64,000 nucleotides of DNA from Mycobacterium sp. GA-1285 (GTDB taxonomy: Bacteria; Actinomycetota; Actinomycetes; Mycobacteriales; Mycobacteriaceae), in contig NZ_LQIS01000006.1 in the NCBI RefSeq assembly GCF_001499905.1, forward strand, positions 1-64,000, written 5' to 3'. The notes under the pieces are model-generated. The model saw only the letters and a list, made by a program, of their open reading frames with translations. It searched no databases and was not told the origin of the DNA. A program made the translations under genes and the position numbers. Position 1 is the stretch's first letter; every line of letters starts with the position of its first letter. Shown piece by piece: positions 17,813-26,436 of the stretch.

Positions 17813-18721
17813 TCAGGGCTTGTCGGGCGCCCAGTAGTCGAGCATCTCGGCGAACGTCTCGAACGCCGGGGTGGAGACGCCGTAGGTGGCCTCGAGGTGG
17901 ATGCTCAACGGGAAGCCGAGGTCGGCGACGCCGTCGATGACCCGTTTGTACAGGTCGAGCATCAGCTTGCGCTTCTCCGCCGGTTCGATGGAGGCGAGCT
18001 TGCGGACGAACTCCTGCTCCGCGGCGACGGCGGCGTTGCCCGGATCCTGAATCAGCCAGTTGATCAGGCCGACCTTGCTCTCCAGCTTCGGTACGAAGCC
18101 GAACGACAGCAGGATCTCCGGCCGGTGATCGGTCTGCTCGGCGAACTCGCGCAGGAACCCGACGATCGCGTCGGAGTACAGCAGCTGGGTCATCCCGTAG
18201 GTCGCGCCCTGATCGCACTTGAACCTGAAGCGACCGTGCTCACCGTCGCGGGTGGGGATCAGGATCGCCCCGCGGTTGGGCACGACGTCGGAGTAGATCG
18301 ACAGCGCGTCGGTCGGGGCGACCCCGGTGCCTTCGCCGTCGTTCATCGTGCGTGGCACCCCGACGAAGGCGATGCCGTCGAACCCCGCGGCGGACAGGTC
18401 GGTCAGCCGCCGGCGCAACGTCGGCTCGTCCATGAACGCGGTGACCTGGGTGCACAGCCCGTTCATCTCGGACAGCTCGGGGGTGATGATCGCCCAGAAG
18501 TCGAGCACATCCATCTTGGGCTTCATCTCGATGGGACGGTCGTCGTCCTCTTCGATCATGCCGGGGATCATCACGTGCCTGATGCGGCCCTGCAGACCCG
18601 TTTCGGCGGAGCATCGCAACACCTTCTGCGCATCCTCCAACGCCTGCTCGTGCCCCCGCTCGACGTTCGGCGGCACCAGCTCGAGCGCGATGGTGTTCAG
18701 CGTCACCGGGCTGCTCCTCAT
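17813..18721 (-). CDS. MetF-like methylenetetrahydrofolate reductase, non-canonical mycobacterial type
   Basis: The 302-residue protein (ATG 18721; a GTG at 18706 with GAGGAG nine bases upstream is an equally likely start) resembles the short mycobacterial MetF-like group represented by Rv2172c. Visible segments include [13 protein letters not shown] near the start (the position of the catalytic Glu in MTHFRs), [13 protein letters not shown] near 115, [20 protein letters not shown] near 158 and [13 protein letters not shown] near 203. MTHFR reduces 5,10-methylene-THF to 5-methyl-THF for methionine synthesis. The group has been reported to act without tightly bound FAD; that is family knowledge, not visible here. 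It is followed by hrpA. Confidence 0.78.
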   Translation of the reverse strand: MRSSPVTLNTIALELVPPNVERGHEQALEDAQKVLRCSAETGLQGRIRHVMIPGMIEEDDDRPIEMKPKMDVLDFWAIITPELSEMNGLCTQVTAFMDEPTLRRRLTDLSAAGFDGIAFVGVPRTMNDGEGTGVAPTDALSIYSDVVPNRGAILIPTRDGEHGRFRFKCDQGATYGMTQLLYSDAIVGFLREFAEQTDHRPEILLSFGFVPKLESKVGLINWLIQDPGNAAVAAEQEFVRKLASIEPAEKRKLMLDLYKRVIDGVADLGFPLSIHLEATYGVSTPAFETFAEMLDYWAPDKP

Positions 18722-18908
18722 CAGACATACTTCCCGCGCGGCAGGTCCTCCCTGACCACTATCCGCGCTCGCCAGGAAGCCTCACCATACAGACAGCGCA
18801 GTCCAGACCCATTTCGGCTCCGCCGCTCGGCTCATTCGTGAATCCGGCGACGCCAGCGGGCCCGCAACCGTCGTCAGTTTCACGAATGGGGACGCACGGA
18901 GCCGCTCG

Positions 18909-18914
18909 TACTGT
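18909..18914 (+). promoter_or_regulatory. -10 box of a leaderless promoter for selO
   Basis: TACTGT lies seven bases before GTG 18922. It supports that GTG rather than the upstream ATG 18886 or GTG 18913 as the start, because the box would otherwise be inside the coding sequence. Confidence 0.55.
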
Positions 18915-18921
18915 GGAAGGT

Positions 18922-20382
18922 GTGAGCATCGCACCCACCGCCGTGACCTTCGCCGACCGCTACGCCAGCGACCTACCCGAGTTGGCCGTCCGCTGGAAGG
19001 CCGAACCGGTGCCCGACCCGCGGCTGCTCGTCCTCAACGAACCGCTGGCGGGCGAACTCGGCATCGATCCGGCCTGGCTACGCGGGCCCGAGGGACTGCG
19101 GCTGCTGGTCGGCACACAAGTGCCCGACGGCGCGAACCCGGTCGCACAGGCCTATGCCGGGCACCAGTTCGGCGGGTACGTTCCGCGGCTCGGCGACGGC
19201 CGCGCGCTGTTACTCGGCGAACTCACGACCATGTCCGGTGAACTGCGCGACCTGCATCTGAAGGGCTCCGGCGCGACGCCGTTCGCCCGCGGCGGCGACG
19301 GATTGGGCGCCGTCGGCCCGATGCTGCGCGAATACATCGTCAGCGAGGCGATGCACGCGCTGGGGATCCCCACCACCCGCTCGCTGGCCGTGGTCGCGAC
19401 CGGACGCCAGGTGCAGCGCGAGACACCGCTACCGGGTGCGGTGTTGTCGCGGGTGGCCAGCAGTCACCTGCGCGTCGGCACCTTCCAGTACGCGGCGAAC
19501 ACCGGCGACGTGGACCTGCTGCGACGTCTGGCCGATCACGCGATCCAGCGGCACCATCCCGAAGCCGCCGACGCGGGCAATCCCTACGTCGCGTTGTTCG
19601 AGTCCGTGATCGCGGTGCAGGCGGCGCTGATCGCCAAGTGGATGCTGGTCGGCTTCGTCCACGGCGTGATGAACACCGACAACATGACGATCTCCGGCGA
19701 GACCATCGACTACGGGCCTTGCGCGTTCATGGAGGCCTACGACCCCGAGACGGTGTTCAGCTCGATCGACTCGTGGGGCCGCTACGCCTACGGCAACCAG
19801 CCGGCGATCGCGGTGTGGAACCTGGCCCGGTTGGCCGAGGCGCTGCTCCCGTTGTTCGCCGACGACCAACAGCAGGCGATCGCCCTCGCCGAGGGCAGCC
19901 TGGGTGGTTTCGCGCCCAAGTTCCAGGCCGCGTTGTCGGCAGGAATGTGCGCCAAGCTCGGGCTGGCGGACACCACGCCGGACGAGATCGCGGTGCCGTT
20001 GATGAACGACCTGATCGCACAATTGCACCAGAGCCACGTGGACTTCACGTCGTTCTTCCGTCAGCTCGGCTACGCGGCCCGCGGCGACGACGAACCCGCG
20101 CGCGGGCTGTTCCTCGACCTTGCCGCGTTCGACGAGTGGCTGGCGCGGTGGCACGCACTGCGGCCCGACGCGACGGTGATGGACCGCACCAACCCGATCT
20201 ACATCCCGCGCAACCATCTGGTCGAGGAGGCGCTGACCGCCGCGACGGGCGGTGACCTCGAGCCCCTGTACCGGTTGCTGGACGCCGTGACCGCGCCCTA
20301 CGACGAGCGTCCCGGTCTGCAGCGGTACGCCGAGCCCGCGCCGGAGGACTTCGGGAAGTACCGAACCTACTGTGGTACCTGA
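18922..20382 (+). CDS. selO: SelO family protein adenylyltransferase (pseudokinase fold AMPylator)
   Basis: The 486-residue protein carries the SelO hallmarks: [20 protein letters not shown] near residue 75, [19 protein letters not shown] near 110 (ATP-binding Lys), [18 protein letters not shown], and the active-site pair HGVMNTDNM and DYGPCAFME near 250-270, with Asn and Asp as metal ligands. SelO transfers AMP from ATP to Ser/Thr/Tyr of redox proteins. Eukaryotic forms have selenocysteine third from the C-terminus; here the end is YRTYCGT with ordinary Cys in that place. A leaderless GTG start is favoured. The gene is divergent from the MetF-like gene, with both promoters in the 200-base gap. 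Confidence 0.93.
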   Translation: MSIAPTAVTFADRYASDLPELAVRWKAEPVPDPRLLVLNEPLAGELGIDPAWLRGPEGLRLLVGTQVPDGANPVAQAYAGHQFGGYVPRLGDGRALLLGELTTMSGELRDLHLKGSGATPFARGGDGLGAVGPMLREYIVSEAMHALGIPTTRSLAVVATGRQVQRETPLPGAVLSRVASSHLRVGTFQYAANTGDVDLLRRLADHAIQRHHPEAADAGNPYVALFESVIAVQAALIAKWMLVGFVHGVMNTDNMTISGETIDYGPCAFMEAYDPETVFSSIDSWGRYAYGNQPAIAVWNLARLAEALLPLFADDQQQAIALAEGSLGGFAPKFQAALSAGMCAKLGLADTTPDEIAVPLMNDLIAQLHQSHVDFTSFFRQLGYAARGDDEPARGLFLDLAAFDEWLARWHALRPDATVMDRTNPIYIPRNHLVEEALTAATGGDLEPLYRLLDAVTAPYDERPGLQRYAEPAPEDFGKYRTYCGT

Positions 20383-20393
20383 CGTCGCGCGCC

Positions 20394-20399
20394 TAAACT
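20394..20399 (+). promoter_or_regulatory. -10 box of a leaderless promoter
   Basis: TAAACT is six bases before the ATG at 20406, giving a leaderless transcript for the small secreted protein. It lies just downstream of the selO stop. Confidence 0.55.
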
Positions 20400-20405
20400 G
20401 CTGTC

Positions 20406-20639
20406 ATGACTTTGCGACGGCTTCTGATCGCGGGGCTTTTCGCGGCCGCGCTGGCCGCAGCACCCGTTTCGCCCGTCGTCGCCGCGGCCCAGCCGGGCAA
20501 CTGCTGCTGCCCGCCCGGCCAGACGGGCGTCATCTACGGTTGCGCGTCGTTCTGCGTCGACGGCAAGGCTTTGGACACCAGCACGGGGTTGTGCGTGCCG
20601 GTCCCGCCGCCGTATCCGCATCCGCCGGTCACCCGGTGA
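20406..20639 (+). CDS. small secreted cysteine-rich protein
   Basis: The 77-residue precursor has a clear signal peptide (residues 1-27, cleavage near AAA-QPG). A mature peptide of about 50 residues follows with six Cys (GNCCCPPG, GCASFC, GLC) and a proline-rich tail (VPVPPPYPHPPVTR). The Cys number suggests disulfide bonding outside the cell. A leaderless -10 box supports the ATG. Nothing in the sequence tells the function. It is too compact and too well framed by a promoter to be chance, but there is no recognised domain. Confidence 0.7.
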   Translation: MTLRRLLIAGLFAAALAAAPVSPVVAAAQPGNCCCPPGQTGVIYGCASFCVDGKALDTSTGLCVPVPPPYPHPPVTR

Positions 20640-20686
20640 ACTGAGCCGCACGGTTAGGCCGGCGGCGGCGCGGCAATCCACGGTCG

Positions 20687-21757
20687 GTGACCGACGAAGC
20701 GTTGCGCCGTGACCTGCTACAAGAGTTGCTCCATGCATACGGGCCCTGCGGGCAGGAAGACGCCGTGCGGGAAGTGTGCCGCCGCGAGTTGGCACCACAC
20801 GTCGACGAGATGTGGGTCGACGAGGCGGGGAATCTCGTCGGACTGATCCGCGGCGACGACCGCGAGGCCCAGGCGGTGCGCGTGATGGCGCACATGGACG
20901 AGCTGTCCATGCTCGTCAAGCGGATCGAGCCGGACGGCACCCTGCACATGACGCCCCTCGGCACGATGTATCCGGGCAACTTCGGCCTCGGACCGGTCGC
21001 GTTGCTCGGCGATCGGCGCACGGTGTGCGGCGTGCTGACGCTCGGCTCCGAGCACACCACCAAGGAGAGCCAGCAGATCTGGGAGACCAAACCCGATCAG
21101 GGTGATCAGGCGCTCGACTGGCTGCACGTCTACGTCTTCACCGGCCACCCTCCCGATGAGCTGGCCGAGGCGGGAATCAGACCGGGTACGCGGGCGTGCG
21201 TGCACCGGAGCAAGCGCACGCTGATCGACGTCGGCTCCGACTATCTCGGGTGCTACTTCATGGACGACCGCGCGGCGGTGACCGCCCTGCTCGACGTCGC
21301 CGGCCGGCTGGCGCCCAGCGACGGGCGCCCGGCACGCGACACCTATCTGGTGTTCACGACGAGCGAGGAAGTCGGTGGTGTCGGGGGCTCGTACGCCAGC
21401 CGCACGCTGCCCGGCGACCTGACCCTGGCGTTGGAGGTCGGTCCGACCGAAGCGGAGTACGGAACCACGTGCAGCGGCGGACCGATCGTCGCCTACAGCG
21501 ACGCCGAGAGCGTCTACGACAAGGCAGTCGCCGATGCGCTACTCCAGGCCGCCACTGACCTGGGCCTGTCTCCCCAGCCCGCGGTGCTCGGTGCGTTCGA
21601 ATCCGATGCGTCGCACGCAAAAGCAAGCGGACTGACCCCGCGGGCCGGACTGCTGTGCCTGCCCACGCTCAGCACGCATGGCTACGAAGTCATTGCGCGA
21701 CAGGCAATTTCGGACATGGCCGCGGTGGTCGTCGAATTCCTGCGAGGCGGCGGGTGA
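20687..21757 (+). CDS. M42-family metallo-aminopeptidase
   Basis: The 356-residue protein follows the M42 (FrvX/PepA) pattern. MAHMDEL near residue 66 holds the first metal-binding His and Asp. GCYFMDDRAAVTALLDVAG near 186 holds the bridging Asp. TTSEEVGGVGG near 223 holds the catalytic Glu pair, ALEVGPTEAEYG near 247 a metal Asp/Glu position, and LPTLSTHGYEV near 331 the last His. M42 enzymes are cytosolic dodecameric peptidases trimming N-terminal residues of peptides with two Zn or Co ions. GTG 20687 is the start. The gene ends close to a convergent hypothetical gene. Confidence 0.87.
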   Translation: MTDEALRRDLLQELLHAYGPCGQEDAVREVCRRELAPHVDEMWVDEAGNLVGLIRGDDREAQAVRVMAHMDELSMLVKRIEPDGTLHMTPLGTMYPGNFGLGPVALLGDRRTVCGVLTLGSEHTTKESQQIWETKPDQGDQALDWLHVYVFTGHPPDELAEAGIRPGTRACVHRSKRTLIDVGSDYLGCYFMDDRAAVTALLDVAGRLAPSDGRPARDTYLVFTTSEEVGGVGGSYASRTLPGDLTLALEVGPTEAEYGTTCSGGPIVAYSDAESVYDKAVADALLQAATDLGLSPQPAVLGAFESDASHAKASGLTPRAGLLCLPTLSTHGYEVIARQAISDMAAVVVEFLRGGG

Positions 21758-21765
21758 GGGCGCCG

Positions 21766-22422
21766 TCAGCGGTCGAGCTCCCCGGCGATCCCGCGCTCGA
21801 TGGCGACGCGCGCACGCTCCGGTAACACCACCAGCCCGTCGAGTTCGCGACGGGCGAGCTCGTAGCCGCGCTCGCGTTCCTGCGCGGTGGCCGCGGTGTC
21901 GGTCGCGACGCGCAACATGCTTTGGGCGCGGGCGATGCGCTGCTGATCCTGAGCAGAAAAGTCGCTGCGCCGACGACGGACCGCCTCGGTCTCGGCGGCA
22001 TCGAAGGCGGTGACGTAGTCGGTGACCGCGTCGACGTAGTCGCGTGCGGCCTGCGCGTCGTCGACCAGGTCCTCGGCCTTGGCCGGACGTAGGAGGTCCG
22101 CGCGCAGCTTGGTTCGGTGGAACCGCTCGGTCAGCGGGTCGCGCATATCGGTCATCAACGGATAGTCGAGCAGCTTCGCGACGTCCAACTCGTATTCGAG
22201 CCATCGGGTGTCGGTGCGGTCGTGCGCCTTGACCGCCCGCGCGATCGCCTGCCATTGCACGGCGGTTCCGGTCACCTGCTGCGGTGCTGTGTCAGCGAGT
22301 GCGTCGCGGCCACCGTCCTGGCGCGCGCGGGCCGCCACTACCGCCCGCCAACCGCCGTAGAGGACGCCTGCGAGCGGAACGAGCACGATCAGCAGCTCGA
22401 GCAGGCGGATGATCAGCCCCAT
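21766..22422 (-). CDS. membrane-anchored conserved protein of unknown function
   Basis: The 218-residue product has one N-terminal membrane helix (LLELLIVLVPLAGVLYGG, about residues 7-24). A charged, helical cytoplasmic part follows with the notable segment RWLEYELDVAKLLDYPLMTD near residue 73. ATG 22422 is chosen because its upstream GGGGTTGG can serve as a weak ribosome-binding site; GTG 22449 would add nine residues. No known domain is identified. A pair of adjacent palindromes at 22527-22562 lies about 105 bases upstream and may control this gene. Confidence 0.75.
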   Translation of the reverse strand: MGLIIRLLELLIVLVPLAGVLYGGWRAVVAARARQDGGRDALADTAPQQVTGTAVQWQAIARAVKAHDRTDTRWLEYELDVAKLLDYPLMTDMRDPLTERFHRTKLRADLLRPAKAEDLVDDAQAARDYVDAVTDYVTAFDAAETEAVRRRRSDFSAQDQQRIARAQSMLRVATDTAATAQERERGYELARRELDGLVVLPERARVAIERGIAGELDR

Positions 22423-22526
22423 ACCAACCCCATGAAGCCAGGATGCCACCGACGCACCAACTCCGACGCGGGCAGTTGCGGAAACAGTTGAGCCGGGCTC
22501 CGGACAGTCGATTTTCTGCCCACTAA

Positions 22527-22562
22527 CAGCGAAATATTCGTTGTCAGCGAATCATTCGCTGA
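22527..22562. promoter_or_regulatory. two abutting palindromes, candidate operator
   Basis: Positions 22544-22562 read TCAGCGAATCATTCGCTGA, a perfect 19-base palindrome around a central C. Immediately before it, 22527-22543 reads CAGCGAAATATTCGTTG, an imperfect version of the same half-site (CAGCGAA/TTCGNTG). Repeated half-sites of this kind suit a TetR- or MarR-type dimer. The site is 105 bases upstream of the minus-strand gene at 22422 and 31 bases downstream of the DUF899 stop. No T-run follows, so an intrinsic terminator is less likely. Confidence 0.6.
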
Positions 22563-22593
22563 TAGGTAAGCACAGTGGATCAGCCTCCGAGGT

Positions 22594-23295
22594 TCAGTCC
22601 GTGCCCGGGCCGTACGCCCGCGCGATGTCGGGCGAGTCCAACCAGCCCGAGTACGTCGGCCGCTGCGGCCACCCGTCGGGGGAATCCTGCCACTCCTCTT
22701 GGCGGCCCCACGGCAGGATGTCGATGAGCGCGAACGAGTGGCTGAGCTGTTCGGTGCCGCGGCCGTTGGTGTGCCAGGTCCGGTAAACCGTGTCACCGTC
22801 GCGCAGGAACACGTTCACCGCGAACCCTTCGCCGGGTGCGGCGTCGACGTCGGCACCGAACGAACTCTGCGACGACGAGTACCAGTCCATGCGGTTGCCG
22901 ACCTTGGTGCGGTAGGCCAGCGCCTCGTCGATCGGGCCGTTGGTGACGATGACGAAGCGGGCGTCGTAGTTGTCGAGGAATTCCAGCCGGGTGTACTGCG
23001 ACGTGAATCCGGTGCAGCCGCCGCACTGCCACTCCGCACCGTCGGTCCACATGTGGTTGTAGACGATCAGCTGTGAGCGACCCTCGAATACGTCGGCGAG
23101 CCGGACCGGCCCGTGCTCCCCGATCAGCGTGTAATCGGGCATGCGGACCATGGGCAGGCGCCTGCGCTGGGCGGCGATGGCGTCCAGTTCGCGTGTCGCC
23201 GCCTTCTCGCGTCGGCGCAGGTCGTCGAGGGCGGCACGCCAGGTCGCATGGTCGACGACGGGCGGTAGGGCGGCCGGTTGAGTCGGGACGGACAT
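22594..23295 (-). CDS. DUF899 thioredoxin-like fold protein
   Basis: The 233-residue protein matches the DUF899 family: DHATWRAALDDLRRREK near the start, LIVYNHMW near 80, the CGGCTGF segment near 93-99 (a CxxC-like pair in the thioredoxin position), GRGTEQLSHSFALIDILPWG near 180 and GWPQRPTYSGWLDSPD near the end. Family members are presumed thiol oxidoreductases or redox chaperones; activity is unproven. The ATG 23295 has a strong AGGAGG ribosome-binding site nine bases upstream, which decides against the longer frame. It stands alone between a small basic protein gene and a hypothetical gene. Confidence 0.87.
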   Translation of the reverse strand: MSVPTQPAALPPVVDHATWRAALDDLRRREKAATRELDAIAAQRRRLPMVRMPDYTLIGEHGPVRLADVFEGRSQLIVYNHMWTDGAEWQCGGCTGFTSQYTRLEFLDNYDARFVIVTNGPIDEALAYRTKVGNRMDWYSSSQSSFGADVDAAPGEGFAVNVFLRDGDTVYRTWHTNGRGTEQLSHSFALIDILPWGRQEEWQDSPDGWPQRPTYSGWLDSPDIARAYGPGTD

Positions 23296-23360
23296 CGGAT
23301 GTTCCTCCTGCGGTGGGGTCACTCGCAGGTTACGACCGACTCAGCGGCCGAAAGTCATCG

Positions 23361-23516
23361 TCAGCTCTTCTTGGATCCGCCGGATTTCTTGCCGCCCCTC
23401 TTCGATGCACCGGGCGTGTTGGCGATCGCCGCCGCGCGGGACTTGCTCATGCCCTTCTTGCGCAGACCCTCGTACTGTTTGTCGTTCTTGACGCTGGAAC
23501 CGTGATCTTTCGCCAT
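23361..23516 (-). CDS. small basic KGMSKxRAAAIANTP-type protein
   Basis: The 51-residue protein MAKDHGSS... contains YEGLRKKGMSKSRAAAIAN and a Lys/Gly/Ser-rich tail (SKRGGKKSGGSKKS). This is the signature of a widespread small actinobacterial family without known function (DUF7218-like), possibly nucleic-acid binding because of its charge. ATG 23516 is chosen for its excellent AAGGAGG ribosome-binding site eight bases upstream. The longer frame to 23579 adds residues with no family similarity. It is a separate small unit 65 bases before the DUF899 gene on the same strand. Confidence 0.8.
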   Translation of the reverse strand: MAKDHGSSVKNDKQYEGLRKKGMSKSRAAAIANTPGASKRGGKKSGGSKKS

Positions 23517-23622
23517 CGTGGCCTCCTTGCTGGTGGTTGCACGTGCGTACCGAATACCCGCGAGGGTGCATGTCTGCACACGACGCGCCGCGAAAATTCG
23601 GCGGTTCGCGCACGCTCACACC

Positions 23623-24008
23623 TCCGCCAGCGTGCGCAAATCACCGTATGACGTGCGGAGACTGCTTGGCCGGACCTGGGCCCCGAACGGCGCCAACGCG
23701 CAGCTGTGGCGGTTCGTCGTGCTGGACTCCCCCGAACAGCGGGCCGTCGTGGCGCAGGCCGCACAGGTCGCGCTGCGGTCGATCGAGTCGATCTACGGCA
23801 TGAGTCGGCCCGCCGATGACGACCACAGCCGAGCGCCCGCAACAACCGCGCCACCTACGAACTCCACGACCGCGCCGGTGAACTCACCTCGGTGCTGTTC
23901 ACCGCGTTCCGCAACGAGTTCTCGTCCGAATTCCTCGTCGTCTTCCGCAACCATTGGGACCCCGCCCGCAGCGACATCATCTACGGCGCCGGCGCCCGCA
24001 AGCGCTGA
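23623..24008 (+). pseudogene. broken nitroreductase gene (frameshift and internal deletion)
   Basis: The first part encodes WAPNGANAQLWRFVVLDSPE and SIESIYGMSRPADDDHSR, a nitroreductase FMN-binding N-terminal region. The usual first 20 or so residues and a plausible start are missing. Between 23834 and 23839 the frame shifts; the new frame continues with RNNRATYELHDRAGELTSVL and FTAFRNEFSSEFL, again nitroreductase. It then jumps directly to FRNHWDPARSDIIYGAGARK, which looks like the family C-terminus, with about 90-100 central residues lacking. It ends with TGA at 24006-24008. The order of pieces points to a decayed gene rather than a sequencing slip alone. Confidence 0.7.
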
Positions 24009-24118
24009 CCACCGCACCGCGAGCGGCCGTGTTTGTACCCCGACACGCCGCGCCCTGCTGGCATTGCGCGGTCGCTCACGGCAGTTCAGGGACCCGCTTG
24101 CAGCAGTTGAGAGACCCG

Positions 24119-25231
24119 TCAGAACGCGTAGCGCACCCTGCACGTCGGCAACTTGGCGGCGACCAGATCGGTCAACTCGTTCACCCAGCGGCCCTTCCAC
24201 GGGCTCTTGTAACGCACGTTCCACTGCCCACTCTGGCTGCGCTTGACCTGCTGCAGATCGGGACGCCACAGCAAGTCCTCCCCTTTGGGATGCCAGCCGA
24301 GGTTGACGTCGTGCAGGCCCTCGTTGTGGGTCAGGAAGATGATCTCCGCGGCCAGCTGCTGCTTGGTCTGATGCGAAGTCCCATCGGCGACCTGCTCGAG
24401 CAGCTCCGCCCAGTCGGACAGCCAATTCTCGTGTACCACAACGGGACTGAAGTTCAAGTGGACTTCGTATCCGGCGTCGACGAAGTCGTCGATCGCGGCG
24501 ATCCGCTCGGCGATCTTCGACGTACGCACATCGAGCACCCGCGACGTGTCGGCCGGCATCAAGCTGAACCGCACACGGGTTCCGCCGCGCGGGTCGTAGT
24601 CGAGCAGATCGCGGTTGACGAGCTTGGTCGCGAAGCTGGCCTTGGCGTTGGGAATCCGACCGAACAACTCGACCAGATCTCGAACGTTGTCGGAGACCAT
24701 CGCATCCACTGAACAGTCGCTGTTCTCGCCGATGTCGTAGACCCAGTCGACGGGATCGCATTGATTCGGTTGCGGCTTCACACCCTGCCGAGCGGCGTGA
24801 CGCTCGAGGTATCCGGTGATCTTCTCGATGTTGGTGAACACCGTGATCGGGTTGGCGTAGCCCTTGCGGCGCGGAACGTAGCAGTACGAGCACGCCATCG
24901 CGCATCCGTTCGCGGTCGACGGTGCGATCCAGTCGCTGGACCGCTCGTTGCGGCGCGCGCTCAGGCTCTTCTTCTCGCCCAGCACCAGGACTTCCCGCTT
25001 GTTACGGACCCAGTCCTCGACGTTGCCCTCGTTCCCGTACAGGCCGGGTATCGCCTGGTGCGACAACACCTGGATGCGCTCGGCGTCGGGGAAGCGCTCG
25101 AGCACCTGACGCGCGCGGGGGAATCGTTCGATGTCGGGTTCGTGGTAGACCCGCTTGATGTCCAGCAGCCGGTCGGCCAGCGCGGTCGGGGGGCGCCGCG
25201 TCGCGGCGTCGTGGTCGGCAGGCGAGCTCAT
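24119..25231 (-). CDS. spore photoproduct lyase-like radical SAM protein
   Basis: The 370-residue protein has a radical SAM cluster motif CAMACSYC (Cys110, Cys114, Cys117) within NGCAMACSYCYVPRRKGYA. Upstream lies the SPL-family segment LSHQAIPGLYGN, and downstream FSLMPADTSRVLDVRT and LNFSPVVVHENW. Spore photoproduct lyases repair UV thymine dimers in endospores with a 4Fe-4S cluster and SAM. Mycobacteria do not sporulate, so the substrate here is open. ATG 25231 overlaps the TGA of the flavin monooxygenase gene by four bases, showing that the two are co-translated and fixing the start. Confidence 0.85.
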   Translation of the reverse strand: MSSPADHDAATRRPPTALADRLLDIKRVYHEPDIERFPRARQVLERFPDAERIQVLSHQAIPGLYGNEGNVEDWVRNKREVLVLGEKKSLSARRNERSSDWIAPSTANGCAMACSYCYVPRRKGYANPITVFTNIEKITGYLERHAARQGVKPQPNQCDPVDWVYDIGENSDCSVDAMVSDNVRDLVELFGRIPNAKASFATKLVNRDLLDYDPRGGTRVRFSLMPADTSRVLDVRTSKIAERIAAIDDFVDAGYEVHLNFSPVVVHENWLSDWAELLEQVADGTSHQTKQQLAAEIIFLTHNEGLHDVNLGWHPKGEDLLWRPDLQQVKRSQSGQWNVRYKSPWKGRWVNELTDLVAAKLPTCRVRYAF

Positions 25232-26436
25232 GCCTGGTTCAACGAACGTCGGCCGCGCACCGATGCAGTTGATCTTGTTGAGGACCAATGATTTTCGTCA
25301 CTCTCGCGCAGATACGCCGCGATGTCGCGCGCGATCGGCGAGGCCTGCAGCCGGAAGGAGCGCAGCGGCCCGATCAGCGGCTCGTCGTATCCGGCGAACC
25401 ACAGCCCCGGTGCCGCGCGGGGAAGCCCGTTGGCCTTCGGGCGACCCGCATCGTCTAACACGCCGTGGTGGCCGACGAGCGGTTCGAGTTCCCGCCGGTA
25501 GCCGGTCGCGGCGATCACCACGTCCGGCGTCAGCGCGCTCCCGTCTGACAGCACCACACTGTCACCGTCGAACGACTCCACCGCGGGCACGATCTCGATG
25601 CGTCCCGCTTTGACCTGTGTGACCAGCTCGTCGCCGATCGTCGGGATCTGCTCGTCGGTCAACAGAGCCGAGTAGATGCCCTTCGGCGGTACGGGGAGGC
25701 CCTGGCGGCGAAGGTCACCGAACCACACCCGGCGCATCAGGGCCGCGGCCTGATCCAGCACCTTGACCGGCAGGCGTTCGAAAACGGGGCTCAACGCGTC
25801 GACCGGAATTCCGGCGGCCGACCGCGGCACGAAATGTGGCGGGGTGCGCACCGCCATCCGCACGCGGCGGGCCACCCCGTCGCAGAGCTGCAACGCGATG
25901 TCGGTCGCCGAGTTGCCCGCACCTGCCACGAGGACGTCCCGGCCGGTGAACGGCTGGGCGTTTTGGTAGTGCTCCGAGTGCAGCACCTCGCCGCTGAACG
26001 TGTCTATTCCGGGCCACCCGGGCAGCTCCGGCGTGTGGTAGTTGCCGGTCGCGATGACGACAGCCGTCGCGGTCATCGGCGCGCCGCCGGTCTCCAGACG
26101 CCAGCCGCACCCCTTTTCATCGACTCGAATGACATTGCAGCTCAAGGACAATCGTAAATGCTGTCGGCGAACGTAGTCGTCGAAGTAGGCGACCATGTCA
26201 TCGCGGGTGGGCCAGCGTCCGTAACGCAGTGGGATCCGCTGCCCGGGCAGGTGCGACCACCACCCGCAGGTGTTGAGTCGGAACCCGTCGTAGCGGTTGC
26301 GCCACGACGACGCCGGCGCGTCGGTGCGGTCGACGACCAGAGCATCGATACCGCACTCGTGGCGGAGTTGTCGTGTGATCGCCAGTCCGCACGGACCCGC
26401 GCCGACGATGACGACCGACTCGTCGTGACTGGCCAT
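25228..26436 (-). CDS. flavin-containing monooxygenase-like protein
   Basis: The 402-residue protein has an FAD motif VVIVGAGPCGLAI at the N-terminus, VVIATGNYHTPELPGWPG near residue 132, the FMO-like GEVLHSEHYQ near 152, an NADPH-binding motif VLVAGAGNSATDIA near 170 and a late ATG motif VVIAATGYRREL near 310. This layout fits class B FMOs that oxygenate N or S atoms or ketones. The ATG directly abuts the TAG of the upstream epimerase gene, and the stop overlaps the radical SAM gene start, so three genes form one translational unit. The 25-residue tail (HWSSTRSTASVRGRR...) is unusual. The substrate is unknown. Confidence 0.86.
   Translation of the reverse strand: MASHDESVVIVGAGPCGLAITRQLRHECGIDALVVDRTDAPASSWRNRYDGFRLNTCGWWSHLPGQRIPLRYGRWPTRDDMVAYFDDYVRRQHLRLSLSCNVIRVDEKGCGWRLETGGAPMTATAVVIATGNYHTPELPGWPGIDTFSGEVLHSEHYQNAQPFTGRDVLVAGAGNSATDIALQLCDGVARRVRMAVRTPPHFVPRSAAGIPVDALSPVFERLPVKVLDQAAALMRRVWFGDLRRQGLPVPPKGIYSALLTDEQIPTIGDELVTQVKAGRIEIVPAVESFDGDSVVLSDGSALTPDVVIAATGYRRELEPLVGHHGVLDDAGRPKANGLPRAAPGLWFAGYDEPLIGPLRSFRLQASPIARDIAAYLRESDENHWSSTRSTASVRGRRSLNQA

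Noticed and set aside
13860..18218. HrpA extended N-terminally to 18218
   Set aside because: The extra 143 residues overlap the MetF-like gene and show no helicase similarity; GTG 17789 gives the normal HrpA length.
22544..22562. Intrinsic terminator for the DUF899 gene
   Set aside because: The palindrome leaves a loop of one to three bases and no T-run follows on the minus strand; an operator fits better.
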